Positions 1-7,129 of a DNA stretch of 10,416 nt are shown piece after piece (the stretch's first letter is position 1; every line of letters begins with the position of its first letter). This DNA is from Paracoccaceae bacterium (lineage in GTDB: Bacteria; Pseudomonadota; Alphaproteobacteria; Rhodobacterales; Rhodobacteraceae), in assembly GCA_013214715.1 (NCBI GenBank), contig JABSSB010000096.1, forward strand, positions 1-10,416. The letters are read 5' to 3'. The position numbers and the translations under genes were made by a program. The notes under the pieces were generated by a model, which was given only the letters and a program-made list of their open reading frames with translations, was not told the DNA's origin and did not search any database.

Positions 1-81
1 CCATTTGCAGCGACCGGGGTTTCCCGGCGGGGCGCGGTGATGCTGCGCTCCGCCACCTATGCCTGTGCGATCCAAGCAGGC

Positions 82-99
82 GGCGGGGTAAACCCCGCC
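82..99. repeat. GC-rich palindrome (REP-like or weak terminator)
   Basis: A perfect 7-bp inverted repeat, GGCGGGG-TAAA-CCCCGCC, lies in the non-coding stretch upstream of coxM. Flanking GGC (79-81 area) and GCC (about 104-106) could extend it across a small internal loop. No T-run follows on either strand, so it is a poor intrinsic terminator. Similar GGCGGGGTTTACCCCGCC palindromes recur between genes in Rhodobacteraceae as far as I recall, so a REP-like element is plausible, but copy number cannot be seen here. Confidence 0.45.
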
Positions 100-117
100 T
101 TACGCCAAATCGTATGG

Positions 118-153
118 TTCGCAGATATTCGCAGCTCGTGCAGCTCATTCGCA
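118..153 (+). promoter_or_regulatory. Phased TTCGCA repeats, candidate activator site of cox operon
   Basis: TTCGCA occurs at 118-123, 128-133 and 148-153, with start-to-start spacings of 10 and 20 bases, that is, on the same face of the helix. A degenerate copy (TCGTGCA, 136-142) sits near the missing 138 position, and GCAGCTC is also repeated at 131-137 and 140-146. The array lies 114-149 bases upstream of the coxM start, in a region with no recognisable gene, where an activator of the operon could bind. The function is inferred from position and spacing only; no known regulator motif is recognised. Confidence 0.35.
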
Positions 154-219
154 TTTCGTGAAACCAGCGGCGTCATCCGTTGCTGTATGCTGGTGGATAC
201 GGTTCTGACCGCGAGTCTG

Positions 220-257
220 TCTCCCCGAGGGATCCGTCATGGATCCCACGAGGGAGG
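220..257 (+). promoter_or_regulatory. Hairpin sequestering the coxM ribosome binding site
   Basis: The coxM leader can fold into a long stem. GGGATCC (229-235) pairs perfectly with GGATCCC (241-247) around the loop GTCAT (236-240). After an A-A mismatch (228/248), G227-C249 and C226-G250 pair. After a bulged A251, CTCCC (221-225) pairs with GGGAG (252-256), and a U-G wobble (220/257) can follow. The Shine-Dalgarno GGGAGG (252-257) is wholly inside the stem and the coxM ATG is at 267. Translation of the first gene could thus be gated by temperature, a ligand, a protein or an antisense RNA. The pairing is read directly from the sequence; a regulatory role is inferred. Confidence 0.6.
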
Positions 258-266
258 ACAATTCAC

Positions 267-1130
267 ATGATACCAGCCGGGTTCGAGTATCATCGACCCG
301 CCGACGTCGCGTCGGCGCTAGCCATCCTGACAACACATGGAGACGAAGCACGCGTGATCGCGGGCGGGCACAGCCTGATCCCGATGATGAAACTGCGCAT
401 GGCCGAAATGGGTCATCTCGTCGACCTTCAGGATATCACGGAACTCAAAGGCATCTCGGTCGACGGTGACACGATCACCATCGGCGCGATGACCACGCAG
501 CACGAGCTGATCACATCCGACGCGTTGGCCGAGGCCGCGCCGATCATCCGCGAAGCCGCTTTGGTGATCGCCGATCCGCAGGTGCGCTACATGGGCACGA
601 TCGGCGGCAATGTCGCCAATGGCGATCCTGGCAATGACATGCCGGGCCTGATGCAGTGCCTCGACGCGACCTATATCCTCGTCGGTCCCGACGGGATGCG
701 CCCCGTGGCGGCGCGCGAGTTTTATGAGGCCGCCTATTTCACCGCCCGCGAAGACGAAGAGATCCTGACGCAGATCAGCATCCCCCGCCCCGCGCCGGGC
801 ACCGGCTATGCCTATGAAAAGCAGAAGCGCAAGATCGGCGATTATGCGACCGCCGCGTCGGGCGTGATGCTGACTGTTGCTGGCGGCACCTGCACCTCGG
901 CCTCCATCGCGATGACCAATCTTGCCGACACACCGATCTGGGCCGAAGCGGCTGGCGCAGCACTGGTGGGCAGCGATCTGGGCGAAGACGCGATCACCGC
1001 CGCCATCGCCGCCGCCAAGGACGCTATCGATCCGGTCGCAGACAATCGCGGTCCGGTGGAATTCAAAATGCATGTGGCGGGCGTCATTCTGCGCCGGGCC
1101 ATCGACCGCGCCATCGCGCGTGCGGGCTGA
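267..1130 (+). CDS. coxM: CO dehydrogenase medium subunit CoxM (FAD)
   Basis: This is the flavoprotein subunit of aerobic molybdenum-copper CODH, which passes electrons from the iron-sulfur clusters of CoxS to the respiratory chain through FAD. The product is 287 residues, against 288 in Oligotropha carboxidovorans. Both FAD pyrophosphate motifs stand at the same numbers as in that enzyme: AGGHS at 32-36 and TIGGN at 111-115. The C-terminal half is the CO dehydrogenase flavoprotein C-terminal domain. I chose ATG 267 because MIPAGFEYHRP is the family's N-terminus and GGGAGG lies 9 bases upstream. A TTG at 180 in the same frame would add 29 unconserved residues and read through the leader hairpin. 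It is the first gene of the operon; coxS follows after 11 bases. Its ribosome site is buried in a hairpin. Identification is secure. Confidence 0.96.
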   Translation: MIPAGFEYHRPADVASALAILTTHGDEARVIAGGHSLIPMMKLRMAEMGHLVDLQDITELKGISVDGDTITIGAMTTQHELITSDALAEAAPIIREAALVIADPQVRYMGTIGGNVANGDPGNDMPGLMQCLDATYILVGPDGMRPVAAREFYEAAYFTAREDEEILTQISIPRPAPGTGYAYEKQKRKIGDYATAASGVMLTVAGGTCTSASIAMTNLADTPIWAEAAGAALVGSDLGEDAITAAIAAAKDAIDPVADNRGPVEFKMHVAGVILRRAIDRAIARAG

Positions 1131-1141
1131 GGGAGGGAACC

Positions 1142-1636
1142 ATGGCCAAACAACACGTGAAAATGACGGTGAACGGGAAAGAGGTCGAAGCGCTGGCCGA
1201 CCCGCGCACCCTGCTGATCCACTTCCTGCGTGAAGACCTGAAAATCACCGGCCCGCATATCGGCTGCGAAACCTCGCATTGCGGGGCCTGCACCGTGGAT
1301 ATCGACGGCAAATCGGTGAAATCCTGCACCATGTTCGTGGGGCAGGCGCATGGCGCCGATATCACCACGGTCGAAGGTCTGGTGAATGCCGATGGCTCGC
1401 TGGGCGTGATCCAAGAGATGTTCCGCGAGCATCACGGGCTTCAGTGCGGCTATTGCACGCCGGGCATGATCACCCGCGCACACCGCCTGCTGCAGGAAAA
1501 CCCGACGCCCACCGAAGAGGATATTCGGTTCGGCATGGCGGGTAATCTCTGCCGCTGCACTGGCTATCAGAACATCGTCAAGGCAGTCGCCCATGCGGCA
1601 GACGCCCTGAACGCTCAGAAGGAGGCGGCGGAATGA
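1142..1636 (+). CDS. coxS: CO dehydrogenase small subunit CoxS (2Fe-2S)
   Basis: This iron-sulfur subunit relays electrons from the Mo/Cu site of CoxL to the FAD of CoxM. It has 164 residues, within the usual size. The N-terminal plant-ferredoxin domain holds one 2Fe-2S cluster with Cys42, Cys47, Cys50 and Cys62 (GCETSHCGAC and SC). The C-terminal four-helix domain holds the second with Cys102, Cys105, Cys137 and Cys139 (QCGYC and CRC). All eight ligands match the Oligotropha numbering. The start has GGGAGG at 1131-1136, directly after the coxM stop. The stop codon overlaps the coxL start (ATGA), so the two are probably translationally coupled. Small subunits of other xanthine oxidase-family enzymes look alike; the neighbouring coxL fixes the identity. 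Confidence 0.96.
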   Translation: MAKQHVKMTVNGKEVEALADPRTLLIHFLREDLKITGPHIGCETSHCGACTVDIDGKSVKSCTMFVGQAHGADITTVEGLVNADGSLGVIQEMFREHHGLQCGYCTPGMITRAHRLLQENPTPTEEDIRFGMAGNLCRCTGYQNIVKAVAHAADALNAQKEAAE

Positions 1637-4053
1637 CCGACCAGACCCTTACCCCAGAACAGCGCGTTGCCAATCTCAAGGGCATGGGTTCGGCCCGCAA
1701 ACGCGTCGAAGACGTGCGGTTTACCCAAGGCAAGGGCAACTATGTCGATGATATCAAACTTGACGGGATGCTCTTTGGTGATTTCGTGCGCTCGCCCTAT
1801 GCCCATGCACGGGTGAAATCCATCGATACCGAGGCCGCGATGGCCGTGCCGGGCGTGGTGGCCGTGCTGACGGCGGCGGATCTTGAGCCGCTGAACCTGC
1901 ATTGGATGCCGACGCTCGCAGGCGACAAACAGATGGTGCTGGCGGACGGCAAAGTGCTGTTCCAAGGGCAGGAAGTGGCCTTTGTCGTGGCCGAAGACCG
2001 CTACGCCGCCGCTGACGCGGTGGAATTGGTCGAGGTTGATTACGAAGAACTGCCCGTGCTGGTCGACCCGTTCAAGGCCGAACTGCCCGACGCGCCTGTG
2101 CTGCGCGAAGATATTGCTGGCCAGACCGAAGGTGCCCATGGTCCCCGTCGCCATGACAACCACATCTTCACCTGGGAAGCCGGCGACAAGGACGCCACAC
2201 AGGCCGTTCTGGACGAGGCTGACGTGGTCGCCGAAGAAATGGTCTATTACCACCGCACCCATCCCTGCCCGCTGGAAACCTGCGGCTCGGTCGCGTCGAT
2301 GGACCCGGTCACCGGCAAGCTGACGCTTTGGGGCACGTTCCAGGCGCCGCATGCCGTGCGCACCGTGGCCTCGCTGATTTCGGGCATCGCGGAGCACAAC
2401 ATCCGCGTGATCTCGCCCGATATTGGCGGCGGGTTTGGCAACAAGGTCGGCGTTTATCCGGGCTATGTCTGCTCGATCGTGGCGTCGATCGTGACCGGCA
2501 AGCCGGTGAAATGGGTCGAAGACCGGATGGAAAACCTGATGTCCACCGCCTTTGCGCGGGATTACTGGATGGCGGGCAAGATCTCGGCCACGAAAGAGGG
2601 CAAGATCACCGGGCTCTGGTGCCACACCACCGCCGATCACGGCGCGTTCGACGCCTGCGCGGACCCCACCAAATTCCCCGCGGGTTTCATGAATATCTGC
2701 ACCGGGTCTTATGACATCCCTACCGCCTATCTGGCCGTGGATGGCATCTATACCAACAAGGCACCGGGCGGCGTGGCCTATCGCTGCTCCTTCCGCGTCA
2801 CGGAGGCGGCCTATTTCATCGAACGCATGATCGAAGTGCTTGCGATCAAGCTGAACATGGACGCGGCCGAGCTACGGCGGATCAACTTCATCAAGAAAGA
2901 GCAGTTCCCCTATAATTCGGCCTTGGGCTGGGAATATGACAGCGGCGATTATCATACCGCTTGGGACAAGGCGCTGGAGGCTGTGGATTACAAAGGTCTG
3001 CGGGCCGAACAGGCGCAGCGGCTGGAAGACTTCAAGGCGGGCAAAACCCGCAAGCTGCTGGGCATCGGTCTGACGCATTTCACCGAAATCGTTGGCGCGG
3101 GCCCGGTCAAGAACTGCGACATCCTTGGGATGGGCATGTTCGACAGCTGCGAGATTCGCATCCACCCGACAGGCTCGGCGATTGCGCGCCTCGGCACGAT
3201 TTCGCAGGGTCAGGGCCATGCCACGACCTTTGCGCAGATCATCGCGTCCGAGATTGGGCTGCCTGCGGATGACATCACGCTGGAAGAAGGTGATACCGAC
3301 ACCGCACCTTATGGTCTGGGCACCTATGGCTCCCGCTCGACCCCGGTGGCAGGGGCGGCGACCGCTATGGCGGCGCGCAAGATCCGCGCCAAGGCGCAGA
3401 TGATCGCGGCCTATCTGCTGGAGGTCCACGACAACGACCTTGAGTGGGACATTGACCGCTTTGCCGTCAAAGGTGCGCCAGAGCGGTTCAAGACGATGAA
3501 GGAGATCGCCTTCGCCGCCTATAACCAGGCTATTCCGGGGCTGGAGCCGGGTCTTGAAGCGGTCAGCTATTATGATCCGCCGAACATGACCTATCCGTTC
3601 GGGGCTTATATCTGCGTGCTGGATGTGGATGTGGATACTGGTGAAGTGGACATCCGCAGCTTCTATGCTCTGGATGATTGCGGCACCCGCATCAACCCGA
3701 TGATCATCGAAGGCCAGGTCCATGGCGGTCTGACCGAGGCGCTGGCCATCGCGATGGGGCAGGAGATTGCCTATGACGAGATGGGCAATGTCAAAACCGG
3801 GACGCTGATGGACTTCTTCCTGCCCACGGCGGTTGAGACGCCCAACTACACCACCGACCACACCACAACGCCCAGCCCGCATCACCCGATCGGCGCCAAG
3901 GGCGTGGGTGAAAGCCCCAATGTGGGTGGCGTGCCCTGCTTCTCGAACGCGGTGCATGATGCGTTCCGGCCCTTCGGCCTGACGCAAAGCCATATGCCGC
4001 ATGACCATTGGCGCGTCTGGCAGACCGCCAACAAGCTGGGCCTGCATGGCTGA
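1633..4053 (+). CDS. coxL: Form I CO dehydrogenase large subunit CoxL (Mo-Cu)
   Basis: This is the catalytic subunit that oxidises CO with water to CO2, two electrons and two protons at a Mo-S-Cu centre with a cytosine-dinucleotide molybdopterin. It has 806 residues (809 in Oligotropha). The form I active-site loop AYRCSFR spans 382-388, with the copper ligand Cys385 (codon 2785-2787), equivalent to Cys388. Glu760 in GVGES matches Glu763, and Gln237 in FQAPH matches Gln240, all with a constant shift of three. The molybdopterin-binding GGGFGNK is at 265-271. The domain order is an aldehyde oxidase/xanthine dehydrogenase a/b hammerhead, then the long molybdopterin-binding domain. ATG 1633 overlaps the coxS stop by four bases and has AAGGAGG at 1619-1625. 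The Cys in the loop separates it from form II (AYRGAGR) proteins whose CO activity is doubtful. No key residue is missing. Confidence 0.97.
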   Translation: MTDQTLTPEQRVANLKGMGSARKRVEDVRFTQGKGNYVDDIKLDGMLFGDFVRSPYAHARVKSIDTEAAMAVPGVVAVLTAADLEPLNLHWMPTLAGDKQMVLADGKVLFQGQEVAFVVAEDRYAAADAVELVEVDYEELPVLVDPFKAELPDAPVLREDIAGQTEGAHGPRRHDNHIFTWEAGDKDATQAVLDEADVVAEEMVYYHRTHPCPLETCGSVASMDPVTGKLTLWGTFQAPHAVRTVASLISGIAEHNIRVISPDIGGGFGNKVGVYPGYVCSIVASIVTGKPVKWVEDRMENLMSTAFARDYWMAGKISATKEGKITGLWCHTTADHGAFDACADPTKFPAGFMNICTGSYDIPTAYLAVDGIYTNKAPGGVAYRCSFRVTEAAYFIERMIEVLAIKLNMDAAELRRINFIKKEQFPYNSALGWEYDSGDYHTAWDKALEAVDYKGLRAEQAQRLEDFKAGKTRKLLGIGLTHFTEIVGAGPVKNCDILGMGMFDSCEIRIHPTGSAIARLGTISQGQGHATTFAQIIASEIGLPADDITLEEGDTDTAPYGLGTYGSRSTPVAGAATAMAARKIRAKAQMIAAYLLEVHDNDLEWDIDRFAVKGAPERFKTMKEIAFAAYNQAIPGLEPGLEAVSYYDPPNMTYPFGAYICVLDVDVDTGEVDIRSFYALDDCGTRINPMIIEGQVHGGLTEALAIAMGQEIAYDEMGNVKTGTLMDFFLPTAVETPNYTTDHTTTPSPHHPIGAKGVGESPNVGGVPCFSNAVHDAFRPFGLTQSHMPHDHWRVWQTANKLGLHG

Positions 4054-4059
4054 TCTGGT

Positions 4060-4091
4060 TGCGGCCCGGGGCGTGTCTGCTTTGGGCCGCA
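4060..4091 (+). promoter_or_regulatory. Stem-loop between coxL and coxD
   Basis: TGCGGCCC (4060-4067) and GGGCCGCA (4084-4091) form a perfect 8-bp stem around a 16-base loop, starting seven bases after the coxL stop codon. No T-run follows, so it is not a standard intrinsic terminator. It sits at the only long gap (87 bases) among the cox genes, between the structural coxMSL and accessory coxDEF. It could protect the 3' end of a coxMSL transcript or reduce read-through. The role is inferred from position. Confidence 0.45.
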
Positions 4092-4140
4092 TCTCCCGGC
4101 AGAGAGGTCGGGATTTGGGTATTTGGAAAGCAAAGAAGAT

Positions 4141-5016
4141 ATGGGCGCGACAAGCTGGGAGAGGGTGAAAAGCGGACTGGCGGAGATCGGCTATGTGGCC
4201 GATGACCGGCTGTCGATGGCCTTGCATCTGGCGCAGGCTTTGGGGCGACCTTTGTTGCTGGAAGGCCCGGCGGGCGTAGGCAAGACCGAGGTTGCGCGGG
4301 CGATGGCGCAGCTGATGGGGACAGAGCTGATCCGGCTGCAATGCTATGAAGGCCTGGATGCCTCTCATGCGATTTATGAATGGAATTATCAGCGGCAGTT
4401 GTTGGCCATTCGCGCGTCTGAGGCGACGGGCGGGGTGAGCGAGGCCGCGCTTTTTTCCGAAGATTACCTACTGCGGCGGCCGTTGTTGGAGGCGATCTCT
4501 CGCGCGGTGCCGCCGGTGCTTCTGATCGACGAGATCGACCGCGCGGATGAGGAGTTTGAGGCCTATCTGCTGGAAGTTCTGTCAGAGTTTCAGATCACGA
4601 TTCCAGAACTGGGCACGGTGACGGCACAATCGCGTCCCATCGTGGTGCTGACGGCCAATGGCACGCGGGATCTGTCGGATGCGTTGCGACGGCGCTGTCT
4701 GTATTCCTATGTCGATTATCCAGATCGCGAGACAGAGCTGGCGATCTTGCAGGCCCGTGCGCCCCAGATCGAAGCGCGGCTGGCGCGGCAGATTGTGGGC
4801 GTGGTGCAGGGCTTGCGCCGTGAGGAGTTGGAGAAGCTGCCTGGCATTGCCGAGATGCTGGATTGGGCGGCGGCGCTGTCGGGGCTGGGTGTGAACGATC
4901 TGTCGCAAAGCCCTGATGCGGTGCAAGCGACGCTGGTGTGCCTGCTGAAAACCGCCGCGGATCGTGACGCTGCCCCGCGTGAAGTCATGGATCGCCTGAT
5001 TGGGAAGGTCGCCTGA
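4141..5016 (+). CDS. coxD: MoxR-type AAA+ ATPase CoxD, CODH maturation
   Basis: CoxD is an AAA+ chaperone. In Oligotropha it is needed to build the Mo-S-Cu centre and is linked to sulfuration of the molybdenum. From ATG 4141 the product is 291 residues. Walker A is GPAGVGKT at 42-49, Walker B is LLIDE at 127-131, and a sensor-type stretch VVLTANGTRDLSDALRRR follows, typical of MoxR ATPases. A TTG at 4123 would add six residues. I prefer the ATG, with GGAAAG about ten bases before it, but the choice is not certain. It lies 87 bases after coxL behind a stem-loop, and its stop overlaps the coxE start by one base (TGATG). MoxR ATPases usually act with a VWA partner, here CoxE. Alone it would be only a generic MoxR protein; context gives the name. 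Confidence 0.92.
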   Translation: MGATSWERVKSGLAEIGYVADDRLSMALHLAQALGRPLLLEGPAGVGKTEVARAMAQLMGTELIRLQCYEGLDASHAIYEWNYQRQLLAIRASEATGGVSEAALFSEDYLLRRPLLEAISRAVPPVLLIDEIDRADEEFEAYLLEVLSEFQITIPELGTVTAQSRPIVVLTANGTRDLSDALRRRCLYSYVDYPDRETELAILQARAPQIEARLARQIVGVVQGLRREELEKLPGIAEMLDWAAALSGLGVNDLSQSPDAVQATLVCLLKTAADRDAAPREVMDRLIGKVA

Positions 5017-6200
5017 TGCAGGTCACCCGCTTTCCCGCGCGCGCGACAGGCGTGGCCGACCGGATGGCGGGGTTTTTGGCCCATCTGCGGATGAATGGGC
5101 TGCGGCTGGGCGTGGGTGAAACCGGCGACGCTTTGGCCGCGTTGGAGGCTGTGGAGGCCACGGATGTCACGCAGGTGCGCGCGGCTTTGACGGCGTTGCT
5201 GGTGGCTGATCACGATGGCTGGCGGCGCTTTGATGAGCTGTTTGATGCCTATTGGTTCAATGCGGGCAAGCAGAAACTGGGGCAGGCGGCAAGCGATCAT
5301 GTGAAGGTGCAATCCGCGCGCCCTTTGATCTGGCAGGGCCAGCAGGACGAGACAGAGGCGGGCGCAGGCTCAAACGATCAGGCCAGCCCGGATACCGGTG
5401 CGGGCGAGGCCGAGGGCGTCGATGGCCGCCTGATCGCCACGCGGACGGCCAATCTGTCCCGCCGGGACCTGCGCGAGGTGATGGACGAACAGACCCTGCG
5501 CCAGGCCGAGGCCGTGGCCCGGCGTTTGGGTGCGGCGATCCGCGATCGCCGCTCGCGGCGGCGCAAGCGTGCGCTGCGCGGGCCGCAGCTGGATATGCGG
5601 CGGATACAGCGTGCCGCGCTGGCGCGCGGGGGCGAGCCGATGGATCTGTATCGCCGTGCTCGACCGCCGCGGCCGATGCGGGTGGTGTGCCTGTGCGATG
5701 TGAGCGGGTCGATGACCGTCTATGCGCGGGTTTTTCTGGCCTTCGTCAAAGGGCTGATCGCCACGGACCTGAGCGCGGATGCCTATCTGTTTCACACCCG
5801 GCTGATCCGCGTGACTGAGGCGCTGCGAGATCACGATACGCTGCGCGCGGCGGGACGGCTGTCTCTGATGGCCGAAGGCTTTGGCGGCGGGACCGATATC
5901 GCCGGATCACTGGAGCGGTTTCTGGACGGCTATGGCGCGCGGGCGCTGAACGGGCGGACGGTCGTGGTGATCCTGTCGGATGGCTATTGCACCTCGGACG
6001 CATCGGCTTTGGGTGATGTGCTGGCGCGAATGCAGCGCAAGGCGCGGCGGATCGTCTGGCTGAACCCGCTGAAAGGCTGGAAGGATTACGCCCCCGTCGC
6101 GGCGGCGATCAAGGCGGCGGAACCGCATCTGGATGCGCATCTGCCTGCCAACACGCTTGAAGCGCTTGCGGCGCTTGAAGCGGAATTTCAACGGCTGTGA
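5016..6200 (+). CDS. coxE: VWA-domain protein CoxE, CODH maturation
   Basis: CoxE is the von Willebrand A-domain partner of CoxD, implicated in completing the Mo-S-Cu cluster, including its copper. The product is 394 residues with no signal peptide or membrane segment. The N-terminal third is helical, followed by an acidic, Gly/Ala/Asp-rich linker at roughly 105-145. An Arg-rich segment (about 170-225, including RRSRRRKR) leads into the C-terminal VWA domain. A complete MIDAS metal site is visible: DVSGS at 228-232, Thr293 in GGGTD and Asp322 in LSDG. The start codon overlaps the coxD stop, with GGGAAGG about eight bases upstream, so translation is probably coupled. This matches the CoxE family in length and order. 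The MIDAS binds a divalent metal; the link to copper comes from work on the family, not from this sequence. Confidence 0.92.
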   Translation: MQVTRFPARATGVADRMAGFLAHLRMNGLRLGVGETGDALAALEAVEATDVTQVRAALTALLVADHDGWRRFDELFDAYWFNAGKQKLGQAASDHVKVQSARPLIWQGQQDETEAGAGSNDQASPDTGAGEAEGVDGRLIATRTANLSRRDLREVMDEQTLRQAEAVARRLGAAIRDRRSRRRKRALRGPQLDMRRIQRAALARGGEPMDLYRRARPPRPMRVVCLCDVSGSMTVYARVFLAFVKGLIATDLSADAYLFHTRLIRVTEALRDHDTLRAAGRLSLMAEGFGGGTDIAGSLERFLDGYGARALNGRTVVVILSDGYCTSDASALGDVLARMQRKARRIVWLNPLKGWKDYAPVAAAIKAAEPHLDAHLPANTLEALAALEAEFQRL

Positions 6201-6213
6201 GAGGGAGGAAATC

Positions 6214-7026
6214 ATGGCCCGGTTCGACATATTCGACACGATCGAAGACCTGCGCCACAAAGGCCAAAGCTTTGCCGTGGCCACGGTGGTGCGTACGGCG
6301 GATGTGACCTCGGCCAAGGCTGGGGCCAAGGCGGCGGTCACCACGGATGGCGAGATTTTGGGTCATCTGGGCGGCGCCTGCGTGCAGCGCGCGGTGCGCG
6401 ATGCCGTGACCGGCGCATTGGACGAAGGCCAGCCCCGCGTGATCCGCGTTAAGCCATCCGATAAGGTCGTGGCGATGCATGATCCGGATGGGGTGCAGAC
6501 GTATAAGTCCGGCTGCCCATCGGGCGGGACGGTCGATGTGCTGATCGAGCCGTATCAACTGCCGCCCAAACTGGTGATCTTTGGCGCGACGCCCATCAGC
6601 CGCGCGATTGCGGCGCATGGGGCTTTGGCCGGTTTCGTGATCTGCGCGCCCGACGGTGTGCAGACCGGTGTTGACAGTCGCGGCTTTGATCCCGAAGACA
6701 TGGCGGCCCTATCGCTGAGCGCCCGTGATTTCGTCGTGGTGGCAGCGCAGGGGCAGGGCGATCTGAAAGCCCTGCGCGCCGCTGTCGATAGCCCGGCACG
6801 GCGGATTTCGATGGTCGCCTCCCGCCGCAAGGCGGCGGCACTGATGGAGAAGCTGATTGCGCAGGGCGTGCCAGAGCCAGCAGTCCGGCGATTGAAATCG
6901 CCCGCGGGGCTCGACCTGAAAGCTGTCGATCCGCATGAGATCGCGCTCTCGGTGCTGGCCGAGATCGTCAAGTGGCGCAACACTGACACCCAAACCCAGG
7001 AGATGCGCGATGAAAAGCTGGCTTAA
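6214..7026 (+). CDS. coxF: XdhC/CoxF-family maturation factor CoxF
   Basis: CoxF belongs to the XdhC/CoxI family, whose members help insert or modify the molybdenum cofactor of xanthine dehydrogenase-type enzymes. CoxF is tied to the last steps of CODH cluster assembly. It has 270 residues (about 280 in Oligotropha). The N-terminal XdhC/CoxI domain contains AGAKAAVTTDGEILGHLGG and Cys56 in GGACVQ, where XdhC proteins usually have GGCVE. GCPSGG (100-105) replaces the more usual GCGG. A Rossmann-type C-terminal domain starts at PKLVIFGA (118-125), with GATPIS in place of the usual GAGHVG. ATG 6214 has GGGAGGA at 6203-6209 immediately upstream. An in-frame ATG at 6133 would overlap coxE and add 27 basic, unconserved residues. 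The 3' end overlaps a 34-codon small gene. Confidence 0.9.
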   Translation: MARFDIFDTIEDLRHKGQSFAVATVVRTADVTSAKAGAKAAVTTDGEILGHLGGACVQRAVRDAVTGALDEGQPRVIRVKPSDKVVAMHDPDGVQTYKSGCPSGGTVDVLIEPYQLPPKLVIFGATPISRAIAAHGALAGFVICAPDGVQTGVDSRGFDPEDMAALSLSARDFVVVAAQGQGDLKALRAAVDSPARRISMVASRRKAAALMEKLIAQGVPEPAVRRLKSPAGLDLKAVDPHEIALSVLAEIVKWRNTDTQTQEMRDEKLA

Positions 7027-7114
7027 ACGGCTCTTTGCCCATCCTCCGGCCAAAATTCAAACCCCGGAAGAGGCGGCCGAGCTGGCCTTGCGCGTCTTCC
7101 CCCGTTGTTGCTGA
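7010..7114 (+). CDS. Unrecognised 34-residue protein in the cox operon
   Basis: A small open reading frame lies between coxF and coxG, overlapping the last 17 bases of coxF in another frame. It has a good ribosome site, AGGAG at 6998-7002, seven bases before ATG 7010. Its stop (7112-7114) is 15 bases before coxG. The product begins MKSWLKRLF, a short basic amphipathic stretch with Trp and Phe that could lie on a membrane surface. An acidic helix (TPEEAAELALRVF) follows, and it ends in PRCC with two adjacent cysteines. Without it there would be an unexplained 103-base gap in an otherwise tight operon. I do not recognise a family. It could be a small partner of CoxG or CODH, a metal-binding peptide, or a frameshifted extension of CoxF, which I think less likely given its own start signals. 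Confidence 0.6.
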   Translation: MKSWLKRLFAHPPAKIQTPEEAAELALRVFPRCC

Positions 7115-7129
7115 CATAAAGGACAAGAC

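Noticed and set aside
180..208. A sigma-70 type promoter with TTGCTG at 180-185
   Set aside because: No reasonable -10 element occurs at 16-18 bases; the candidate was too weak to list.
180..266. N-terminal extension of CoxM from a TTG at 180
   Set aside because: The extra 29 residues are not part of the family, the stretch forms the leader hairpin, and ATG 267 gives the 287-residue length and the exact motif numbering of the known enzyme.
37..270. A small plus-strand reading frame in the region upstream of coxM
   Set aside because: It has no ribosome site or recognisable protein features and overlaps the coxM start; an open frame of this size is expected by chance in GC-rich DNA.
2872..4368. 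A 498-codon reading frame antisense to coxL and coxD
   Set aside because: It is a mirror of strong third-base GC bias in the true genes. Its protein shows no family features and it crosses two confident genes.
7010..7114. A frameshifted C-terminal extension of CoxF
   Set aside because: CoxF already has near-family length, no slippery run is seen at the overlap, and the frame has its own AGGAG and ATG.
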